NCBI GenBank assembly: GCA_024364805.1
Contig: CM044527.1
Coordinates: 2,899,731 to 2,963,730 of the forward strand
DNA: 64,000 nt
Source of the DNA: Euprymna scolopes
Taxonomy: Eukaryota; Mollusca; Cephalopoda; Sepiida; Sepiolidae
Direction of reading: 5' to 3'
The notes under the pieces are model-generated. The model did not search any database and was not told where the DNA came from. It worked only from the letters and a program-made list of their open reading frames with translations. The stretch's first letter is position 1, and each line of letters opens with the position of its first letter. Positions 26,101-38,200 of the stretch are shown here, piece after piece. Made by a program: the position numbers and the translations under genes.

Positions 26101-29100
26101 CCTTATAACTATTCTACTTGGATTTCATTTGGAAATTCATAAACTATAAACACACCTGTTAAGATCGTCTTGCATAACTAAAATAAATCTTTTTACTTCT
26201 TTATTATTATTACGACTATTATTTTGAGCACAGAAAGATAGTACAATTGTCTCAAGGTATAGTTTTGACTTCAGACAGATACTATATCTGTTAATAGCTA
26301 AAAACAAAAAAAAAATTTAAAGTTTATCCAAGTAATTACGCATTTTGCATAGGGTTTATTCATTTTTATATGGACCATAAAATTTTTTCCATGAACCATC
26401 GGTTAGCAAGTACTTGTTTAAAGCAATAAGGTAGAGTTAAGGTTTCCAAACACTATGCTCCAAAAATTTAATTTTTATGTGCAAGAATTCATCATTTAAT
26501 TTTGTGAAGAAACCACTTTCTAAAATATTTGTCATGATCATTGTAGCAATTTCTTTCTTTAATCTAATTTTTCAAATATTTGAAAACATCTAAAACTTGT
26601 TAGGTTTGTTGCCGCAAAATAAATACACACTTGATTGTAACAAGTTGAAGTGTAAAAATAAGGTTAAAAATATAAAATTCTACACAAGATTAAATTGAGC
26701 AGAAACTTGCATTAAAAATAAAGTTAAAGTTAGGATTACATCTACAGTTTTGTTTTTATTTCGATTTGTTGTGCTTTGCTATTTTTATCAATAAATTGAA
26801 TTTGATTCCTGCTAGTTAGACCATAAAAGCATTCGGGATGAAGAGAATGTGCAGACTTTCATTATACACCCCTCACCCATCCATTTAAGTGTTTTGAGTC
26901 CTCCTTAACCCTATGGAGGTTGGAAAGGAAAGATGTACTTCATGTAAATGTAAATTATTGTAAATATTACTATAAGTAGTAAATCAAATTCTAGAGTAAG
27001 TAATGGAATTATCCGTTCTTTTTATCTACTTGTGACTGGAATAAACAAAGAAAACAATATCTCTACAACTGTTGGTGTCACCAGTACATTTCAACAGGTC
27101 ACAAATTGCTTATTATTACTACAATGTTACAAAATGCTAATAAAATAAAGAATCTACATTCTTATATAAAAGTCACTTTGTGTGCGTGTGTGAGTTCCTT
27201 CCTCATAGGCTCAACCATTTTGGAACCTATCTTTTGCAAATTTCACACAAAGGTAACATATGTCTGACAAGTGTTCTTTGATATGTTTTGTACAGAAATT
27301 CATGGGACAAGTATCAAAAATCCAAAAATCCGATTTTAAAATTAGTTTTTTCTTTCTTATAGATAAGAATTTTTACAGGGGAATATTTTATGTTACACAG
27401 ATCAAGGAAAATAAAATCTTAAATCATTTATTTAAAAAGATTTGTCATCTGGAGGTATAGCTCCAGTGGTAAAGCATTAGACTACAAATCGAATAATTCC
27501 TTGTTCAAGCCCAGATGTATCTCATTATTTTATTTTTTTCTTAAGAAGTTCCATTAATATAAAAGAGGTACTATTTAAAATCACTGCAAATCATTTCTTT
27601 ATTTACAAATTTTAAAATTAAACATTAATCAGAAATAACTTTTCCAGGGCATCTGTCGTTAAACCCAAATATCAGGTAATGTGATATTGTAAAGAAACTG
27701 ATAGAATTTGATGAATGGAATTTTGTTTTGTTTTTTTGCTAATTAGTCCACCAGGCAAATTATTCCTAGTAATATTTCCCGATCTACATTAATGATCTTC
27801 CAAATCATATCCTTACATCATTTGTAGACATTTATGCTGACGACACTACCATTTATGGTACCACATCTAAGACAGTAAACGACCAAGTTCTCTCCAATTC
27901 TCTCTCCTCTGATCTTGAGCACGTAGTACAATGGGGAAAGGAGTGGCCTCTGGGCCTTGATAATGTGGTGATGCCTTTGTAAAAAAAAAAAAAAAAAAAA
28001 ATATATAATAATCAATAGAGGATTGATTCTATAATAGTAGATACGCAATCTGCATAAATTAAAATATCCTGTTCAAGCACATTGTACAACACCGGGCGGC
28101 CAGCTAGTAAAGCTATAAACAAGAGATACACATAAAAGGAAAACCCATTTGCAGAAATAAGCAAAATATATTGTACTTACAGGGAAAAATTCAGGATCAT
28201 CATTAGACATTTGGAGGAAACGTTCCAGGCGAGCACTGGAGTGCTCAGGACCCTAAAAAATGAAAATTAATAAAAATTATTGAAAATGGTTTGAAATTCG
28301 ATCAGGCAAATGTTTAAATCGACTTCAATGGAACTATTAAAGTTGAATTCTACTGGATCAATATAAAAATAATAATCAACTTGTCTCCATCAAAAATAAT
28401 GTAGCACAAGACTCATTCTCTCAAATCTTATTGTTTCTTAGACACTTATGTCTACAGATTTCAAAAATTAAGTCTTTCTTTTTACCCAATGTGAATACAG
28501 ATTGTTCATTCACCTTTTTCTTATTAAAATGAACTTGCTTATTGCAATGCAACAAGCAGTGATCATTTCTTAAAAGATTATGAGTTTGATCACCAGTAAC
28601 CTATGATTTTTGTTTTGCCATTTCTTTTTTATCTACACATGAAGCAAAAATGGATGTTTGAAGATGAGGTATGTCATGGCCATTTCCACAGCTCAATCTG
28701 ATTTTGAAAGAGGTTAGAAACTCGACCAGCGAAGTGGTTACCCACTGATTTCAATAGAACCATTAAAATTAAAAATCACTAGACATTTTCTCTTTTCTTC
28801 ATCTCATTTAAGTCAACAGATTTCAGACATTAAATAATCGCAGTTAATGCTTTTAAACAATGAAAATACAGATTTGCTGGCACTCATTTGTTCCTTTTTT
28901 TTATTAAGGTAAATTTGCTTATTGTGGTCCAATAAGCATTCTTTTCCTCATAGGTCATCAGTTCAATCCTCATTAGTGACCTGTTTTAAACATTTCCTTA
29001 ATTTACAAACTACACACCACACAAAGATGAACCTTTTTATGGCAGGGGGTGAGACAATTTGGATATTTTCACTGTTCAATCAGGAACATAATATTCATTG

Positions 29101-29155
29101 CAATTTTGCAATTATTCAGATAATGAATTCCTCATAAGAAACAATAGTATAATAG

Positions 29156-29204
<49 letters not shown>

Positions 29205-32200
29205 ATACTATGAGAGGATTGAAAACAATGGATAAAATAATGAGGTTCCCACAATTTTTTTTTAATTTTTGGAAGGATAAGCTCATAAGAGTAGTGGTTG
29301 ATGGGCAGAAATCAGAGGCCCTCAATATTAATACTGGATTCACTCAGGGGTCCATCCTAGGCCCAACTCTCTTCCTGATATACATCAATGATCTCCTAAA
29401 ACATATACTTAAATCATTCGTTGACATCTATGCTGATGACACGACCATCTCTGGCAACAAATCGAAGGTCGTAAATGACAAAGTTCTCCGATTCTCTCTC
29501 CTCTGATTTTGAGCGCATGGTACAGTGGGAGAGGAGGTGGCTGGTTACTTTTAATGCATCTAAAACCAAGCTCCTATCTTTACATCATCAACGCTCTGAT
29601 CCCCATCTGGCATCAATTAAAATGGGTGTCTCTCGTCTAGAGGAAGCTACATGTTTTGATAAGCTTCTGGGTTTGACCTTTACTCCTGACCTGAAATGGA
29701 ACACGTACATCAAGTCAGTTGCCAAGGTCGCTGGAAAAATTGTAGGATCCTTCTACCGCTCCAGAAGATATCTCACCCCGGATGCAATTCTCTATCTATA
29801 TAAAAGCCAAGTACATCCAAGGATGGAGTACTGCTGCCACATCTGGGCAGGAGCTGCTAAAAACAGCCTATCCTGCCTTGACAGAGTAGAAAATAGGCTT
29901 CATGGCCTAGTGGGTGATGCCCCTTTCTCTTCCCTGCAACCTCTCTCCCACTAGGAGAGACGTTGCGAGCCCGTCTTTGTTTTATCATTACTACCATGGC
30001 AGGTGCCTGTCTGAGCTCCAATCTCTGGTCGCCCCTCGTCAATCTTTCATGATAAACACCTGTCTAGCTGAAACCACTGTAAAAAATTTCCCCCACTCCT
30101 TATCTGTGCCAAAATCAAAACGTAGATTTCATGAACAAAGCTTCTTTCTTAGAAGTGCACATCTGTGGAACTGTTCTGGTTGCCTGTTTCCCACCTGACT
30201 ACAACCTGGATGTCTTCAAGTCCAATGTAAACAAATTCCCGATGAACCGCCCCCTTAAGTAAGACACTTTATCAAATCTCCAATACTAACGTACTGTACA
30301 CGCAATAACCCTTATCCTTGAGTGGCTTCTGGGCCTTGATAAGTGGTGACTACCTTGTAAAAAAAAAAAAAAAGGATAAAATTTGATGACTTATAATATT
30401 AGATTGGCAATGAGGTTCACACACTTTATTTCAATTTTAAGATTCTCTTTATTTTTGAGAATTTTTTTTTGCATCATTTTGTAAGCCTAACTTTTATTTA
30501 ATTTAATTTGATTTTAGATCATTAAAATGTAATGTCAAATCAAGAAAATTTACTATTTTTGAAACATTGTTTTCTACCAATGACGTATTGAAAATCTTGT
30601 TAAACAAATGAACCGTTTTATCCATGTCATGACAGGTTTTCTCTTTTGAAGATTTTTTTTATTGGGGAGAGTGTGTGTGTAGAGGGACTGCTTATCAAGG
30701 TCCAAAGACACTCAAGGATAAGGGTTAATGAGTGTCAGGTGGCTGATGAGAACACTGATGATTGATAATGGTGAAACTTAAGTAGAATTTGATCATTAGA
30801 GGACAGCTCAAGAAAATATCCATGTTATAGTCAACTGAAAGCAGTCCTGCAGTATTGTGTTTAACAGACTGGTAGTTCTAAGAAACTTTACTCATGGAAA
30901 TTCTGTCATGGAAGTTTAGTTTTAAGCACAAACAAAGCGTTGGCAGTTGTAGCTAGCCGATTATCTGCTGTGAATATTCATGAGGGGGTGGGGGCATAAA
31001 TTGAAGCTCAGTTGAACACTTGCCATGAAAATAATGATAGAGCAGAGAGAGTCACTATATCTTGTGAGTATATGATTAATTTTAATCAATTCTCATTTGT
31101 GTATATATATTTTTTAAATTTGTATTTATGATCATTTTTTTTCTGCAAAACTTCATAATTTCTAAAATTAAAGATGTCCTAAAAATTATGATTTAATTGT
31201 AAAATTGACACTCATGATGTAATGGCCTGCTAAAGGTAAACATTAATAAAATAAATTAAAAGGGAATACCTATAGTTAGAGAGATAAGCTCAAGAATAAA
31301 GAAAATATTTAAAAATGTACTCATAATGATGTAATTGTAGCACATACCATTCCTTCATAACCATGAGGCAACAGCATGACCAAGCCACTTTGTCGTACCC
31401 ATTTCTGTTGACCACTGGAAATGAACTGATCAATAATACATTGAGCAGTGTTAGAGAAATCTCCAAACTGGGCTTCCCAGATGACCAAGGAATTTGGGTT
31501 AGTCATGGAATAACCAAGTTCAAAACCTGAGTAATAACAAAAACAATTTTAGTTGCAAAATAAAAACAAAAAAGCTTTAATATGGATTGAATTATGACTC
31601 ATTCTTATAAATTCTATAAATATAATATGTCAGTCCTTCATTGGGAAAAGATCTATTAGTAGAATAAGTAGCATATAATCAAGTTTAAAGAAAGAAATAG
31701 TGTATAAAATTTAACGCATATATTTATTCATTAGAGAATGGCACCATATTTTGTTTTATTTCTTTAATAGTTTTGGGGTTTCAAGATGGAATTGGCTGGT
31801 GGATTAGTTGTACTTGTTTTGAGCTCTAATGCTCGCAGATTCAACCAGATTCATCTTCAGAGGTAGTTATCAAGATGTTCTTTTTACATCACAAATTCAA
31901 ATATTTTCAAATATTGTACTTGGATTTTATTTCTTCAAATCAATCATTCTGAGGAAGTTTTGAAATAAAGATGAAATGTTGAATATAATTTAGGTTTTTC
32001 CTTATATATATATATATATATATATACTAGCAAAAGTACCCGCCATTGACTGTATTCAAAAACAGCCTACAGAAAATGGACTCTGATTTATGTAAGTATG
32101 ATAGGTTATGAAAAGGAAGGGTTGCAAAGAGATAGCTTCGAATTTGGGGGTATCAAAACCAAAGCAAAATATGATGAAAGTAAAAATAAAATAGGTAAGC

Positions 32201-35200
32201 CCCATAATTTATTATACCATACCTGTTCACACTGAAACACTTATCACAATATTCTGTGGATCTATATTAAAAAACCTTGTTAAACATTGTGACATATTTC
32301 CATTCTATGGAGGTCAGGCGCGAACGAATACCCCATAATTTTATCATACCATATCTCCAAACTGAAACATAATTATCACAATATACTTGCGCAGATAGAC
32401 ATGAAAAGTCTTTATTAAAGTTTGTGCCTATTTCCATTCTATGAAGGTCAGGCGCAAACGCAGACCCCACAATTTTAATGAACCACCGTTCTGCCAGATC
32501 AAACATACCCATTCCTGTGTCTCGATACATCTATCATTATATGTAATCAGTTTTTTAAAATAGTCAACCATATAGGAGCCTATTCGTGACCAGACCCACA
32601 CACACACAGACATTCAGTTTTATATTATAAACATATATATATCTATATATATAAAAATGGAACATCTGGTTTATTCAAAATCGATAAACTAGAAATTTAC
32701 AATCCCGTTTTCTGCGAAATTTTATAAAAATGAATCTTTATCATCTGTGTTTTTATTTATTAAAAAGTAAATATCACCTTATTAAAAAAAACAAAAAAAC
32801 ATTCGTCGGGGAAATCGTTAAAATAGTAACACAGAAATTAATATTAAATACGATTTTGACTTTAACACACTTTCGTTTTTTTTTTTTACTCGTTAAAATA
32901 GTAACACGGAAATTAATATTAAATATAATAAAAATATTTTTCGTAATGCGGAACTATTTTCGCCATTTTATTGCCGGTAGAAATGAGCGGTCCACGAGTT
33001 GATGACTTCCAAATTACAATATTTCATTATCTGTTTAATTGATAGGTATATAAAAACATTCTGTATTTTGGCGGTCCTTACGATAAAATTATACCATTTT
33101 GAAATGACGAAAAATAACGATTGACTACACATGGATATAAAAAAAACTTTTTATTAAACAATCATTAAAAGCGTAAAACACAAATTGATACATTTAAGAA
33201 ATAAAGCATAAGTAAAAAAATGTTTTGGCTTTTTTTCGATAAAACTTATTTTGGGTTTGTTTTACTGTACATATAGATTCAAAAATGTTGTCAAAAAACA
33301 TATATAACAAATAAATGTTATCAAAGGCAAGATAAGTTACTTTTCTACCCAACTGGATAATTTTTTTAGTGTTTTTATTTAATGTAACATGTTTATTCAG
33401 TTCGACAAACATACAGTGTTTACCGAGGTGTTGGAAAATTCAAAATGGCGCCAAACTCTCTGTTGAACACAGTACGTTTGGGAAAATGAGTTAAAAATAA
33501 AAAATATACAAAATACTGTTAGAAACTAGTGCAATATATGTTACTGTGACATACGCTGACATATACCTGGTGGGTTTTTAACAGTATGTGGTATAGTTTT
33601 TCATTTTTAACTCATTTTCCCAAACTTACCATTTTTAGCAGAGAGTTTGGCGCCATTTTGAATTTCCCAATGCATCGGTAAACACTGGATGTTTTTCGAG
33701 CTGAATAAACAGTTTACATTAAATAAAAAACACAAAAAAATTATCCAGTTAGGTTGAAAATTAACTTCTCTTGCCTTTGATAACTTATTTGTTATATATT
33801 TGTTTTTTGACAACTTTTTCGAATTTATGTTTACAGTAATACAAACCCCTTATTCTAACCAACTAGAAAGTATGCTTTCCCCCTACCCCAGAGTTGTTTT
33901 TATATAAGAAAATATGAATGCTTTTCCTTTATTAAAACCGTGGTAGCATTGTGCTTTAAACTAACAATTTATTTTTTAAAAAAATAAATTTTTACTTTAG
34001 CTCCACCTCCATAATTTTTAACATGGGTGGGTAGGCATTGTTTATTCTGCAAGCCGTTCTTAACATGGGGAGGATGGGGGCATTTATTCCAAAAGCCGTT
34101 TTTTACATGGGGAGGTGAGGGGTGTTTATTCTGAAAGCCATTCTTAACATGGGAATATTGACGGTGTTTACTCCTAAAGCTGTTCTTAACATGGGGAGAT
34201 TGTCGGATTTCATTCCAAAAACCGATCTTAATATTGGGAGGTTGGGGTGTTTATTCATGTCCGCCAGTGAATTATAGTGCATAGCACAGGTCTTTATATC
34301 TTGAAAACTACTTGCCTCTGCGAATTGCAAATATGCATTTCTTATTCAGCATCGTCGAAAACCTTTAAGAGTAGTAATTTCAAAACAAATCGTGGCGGGG
34401 GACCTAATGTAACAAAATACCAACAAAAAACAGACACCGTGAAATTTACGTTCGTTAAAAGCGTAAAACAGAAATTGTTTATTGTTTGGTTATTTGGTCC
34501 GGTGGCATGCTGTATGTTTTTTGGGTTTTTTTGTTATTTCAGAGAATCTTGTATTTTCATTTAGGTCATGAGCTTCTTGGAAGGTTATATTTTTGTAATT
34601 TCTTTTTCCTTCTTCCATTTGTCGCATTCTTTTGAGTTTGCACTATGGCCTTTTTGACAGTTAGTACATCTTGGCTCTTTTTAGCAATCTGTATGGGTCT
34701 TGTTTTCTCCACATCTCATACATAACTGGAGAGCGTGTGCACTGGTCTCGATGGTGTCTACCTTTGGCAGTTGTAGCATCTGAGGGGGGTTTGGTGTGTA
34801 TGGTCTGGTGTTTATTTTGTCATACCCTTTTTTGATATTACTTGGGATTTGATGAGTATTAAAGTTAAGATGTAGGAATTTGTATTGATAGTTTCACCAT
34901 ATCTTTTAATTTGGATTTTTTTTCATTGATAGCTTTTTTTTTCCTCATTTTGATTTCTCAAGTTAATTTTAAGTTCTCCCAAGGCGCACAGATACTCCTG
35001 ATCACTTCTTTACTGGTATTCAGCAGTTTATGGGGGTAGATTTTTACTTTTTGATTATTAGAAAGTCTCCATTTGAAGATTTCTATGTTTTTGGCTTTCT
35101 ACTTCCACTAGTAGGGTGCTGTTATTTAGTTTCTTTATCATTTTAGGTTTGATGCTTAAAAAGATTTTTCGCTATTTTGTTATTGGTCCTCCTTCAGCTG

Positions 35201-38200
35201 CTTCAATAAATATAAAATAAGGAAGATTTTAATACAGATTTTGTTTTTTTTGTTCTGTTTCTGAATCTGAACTGGATTTATGTGAAACTTTATAGTGGTT
35301 TCTTTTTTGAGGCTTCTTATTTGACATTTACTTATTTTAGATTTTTCATTTCTCTATGTGGGAAGTGGTGGGGGAAGGGGGAAACCCATTTGCCTTAACG
35401 ATACAGGAGAAGTATACTTATCCTGCTGATGGACTCAAGCAGCAGTGTTTCCTTTGTTTTTTCTAATGGCCTCATTTCTAGAAAAGATGTTAGTTTTCCA
35501 GCTGTGTTTTATCCATTCTTTAGCAAGTTAATTGACCATTTGGCCACCACTTACTAAATCAGTTTATTGTCTAATGTGGGGAGTATATTTTTGTTGTGCT
35601 TGTCTGATTGGATCCAGCCTATTCAACGGCCCATCTTAGTCTAAGTAACAGCCAAAGTGGCGTGTTGCGTCTCATGTCCTAATAGGACTGAACATGATCT
35701 GTTCAACCACCAGAAACCCCTCCTTAGGCATTACAGGTTGCCACCCATGATCAATAGGTGGCCCAATTGAGAGGCTTTTACTTTCTGCAGGGCGACAGTG
35801 TATTCTAATTCCATATATTGGTCATTAGATTAATATATATATATATATATATATAAAGAGGGGAGAACTTTATCTAACATATAAAGTTAGATTTTCTATG
35901 TTGGACCTAAACAGCATTGCATTTGAGAAACAATATTTTATTCTGCCTAACAATTTCTTTTTTATCATTGTAGTATGACCAATATTTTAACTGAATTTGT
36001 GATGATTGGTGGAGTAATATGGATGCTAGTCTGTATACAAGCAAGCATGATTAAAAACAGAGGTTAAAAAATGATTAAAATGAGAGTTATACATACCAAG
36101 GACACCAAATTCAGAAAGGGAACTGTTGCAGACAGTGTAATGGGCCTGGTCTGGGTACAGGTTGTTTAACGACAGGTAGGTCTTCTTGTCGATATTCTGA
36201 TGGTGCAGAACATGGTGACGATGACTAAAAAGAAATATATTTTCTTTAAAAATAAAAAAATTCTGCAATAAAAAGATTGGAAGAAGAAAATGTTTTTCTG
36301 AATATATGGCTAAGTTGATACAGGTGTCAGTTAAGCAGAATTAAATTCACAGACTACTTTGTTTGTTTTGCAGCATATAAACCCGTTTCAATGCTGAATC
36401 CAATGTTTTTATGCTTGAAGTTTCTTATATCTTCACATGTTTATTCATGAAGTTTGGTTTGGTTGTTTTGTAGAGTAAAACTTTTTTTGTTTTTGACTTT
36501 ACAAAATATGATTGAGTTTTACAAAGTTAAAGGCAAAAAACATGTTTCGTGCATTTAAGTTAGGCAGTTTATATCTTCAGACAGCTTGATCTGGTAGCAC
36601 CAATTCAATCTTTAGTAAAATAGAAGTAAATTTCTGAATCATCGACTTTTTTAGACCGGCTTTATTCTGTTCTTAGCATTAGTTTCGAATTTCTTCTAAA
36701 AACATACTACCAGAAGGGAATACATGAAGGTTGCCAACATCTTTAAGTGAAAGTGGTGCTAAGGAACAAACTGAATTCAAACTGGACACGTGCATCGGTC
36801 CATGTTGTTATAGATTTCAGCAGTCTTTTTTTTTTTAATTCTTAGAAAAGCAAGTGAAGAAAAATGAACTAATACTATCTCATATTATTTATATTCATCG
36901 GAATACTGTTCTCATCTCGAGTGTGATTTTCACGTTTTAGTAACCTCCGACCTTCTTCAGGTGTATCTTGTCGAACTCATGAATTTGAAGGGAATTGCGA
37001 GCTAAACCCTTTATTTACTTCACAGGGGTAGCGTGCGTTTGTTCTATCAGCCATGACTGAATAGAGGTCCTAAGTAATTTACAATTGTATTTTTCAGTCG
37101 CCCTCACTGAGGATTGAACCTTCAACCTTCAGGAGAAGGTCACTTTTTACAATTGATTATTCTAAGTATTCTAACCACTGCAAGGACCCGTGGTGCAGTG
37201 GTTAGGGTACCTTATTTATCCCTCTTTCTCGAGTACATTCTTATTCCCTCCCATATTTTTCCTAGCCTTCTTATGCCAATTATCATATGAAAATAGAAAA
37301 TCCTCAAGAATGATAAAAACCAGAATTTCTTTTCACAGTTGTTGCAAAGATTTTTACCTGAATGTGCCTCTCTCCACATCTTGACCACTGAGACGTACAT
37401 GCACACCTTCTTTAAGAAGGGAACCAAATGCAAGAGCTTCTCCAAGAGCCCAGTCAGCCACACGATTCTTCACCATTTCTTCATGAGACTTGAGAATACG
37501 TTTAACACCTGAAATATAACATTTTTTTTATTATTTAATAATTATTTTTGCTCAGAAACAAATTTCTCATTTTAATAAGTATCTTTACAATAAAATTTTT
37601 TTTTTTAATTGGAAAAAAGTACACTATGCAATTCGGATATATTTTCAAATGGGAGAGTGTGCCCATTTATAACGTCTTCAAAATACTCCAACAGAAACTG
37701 AAATTTGGAGAATATCAATTGATGTCTAATACCCATTGTTAACAAAAATTGGACATACAATCCTGGTCAAAATCATAAGACCACTTAAGAAAGTAAGCGT
37801 TTACGCATAATATCGAATTTTTAATCAAGCAAATAGTTGAAACCATTGCCAAAAGGGAAAATATGATGGAAAAAAATTAAATCTGCTTCATTCGAAACCT
37901 TAACCCTGATCTATAATTATTTATTTAAAAAACAAACATTTTCACCTAGTCAAAATGATAAGACCACTTTAATAAAATAAGCTAGTTTTGAAAAAATGAA
38001 TACGAAAAACTTTCTATGTTACTAAAAGCAACTTGTTAGTGGATAAAAAACATCTTACTAAATTATAAATGGCAAAAGGGAAACCATTATCAGAGTTTGA
38101 GAGAGGAAGGATCTTTGAGCTTAATAGGGGTGGACTCTCCCATAGATCCATTGCAAACGAAGTGAATCGTAGCAAAATGGTCATCACAAATATTTTAAGA

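Larger units (their letters stand above)
27155..28108 (-). mobile_element. probable ACTAGC-type element interrupted by a LINE
   Basis: On minus it starts ACTAGCTGGCCGCCCGGTGT (28108 down) and appears to end CACACAAAGTGACTTTTATA near 27160, the same terminal style as 21079-21963. LINE A copy 27777-27999 lies inside. The extent is inferred from the two ends only. Confidence 0.4.

Noticed and set aside
27157-27260. Possible independent SINE near a TGTGTGCGTGTGTGAG stretch
   Set aside because: Better explained as the far end of the ACTAGC-type element that starts at 28108; no A/B boxes.
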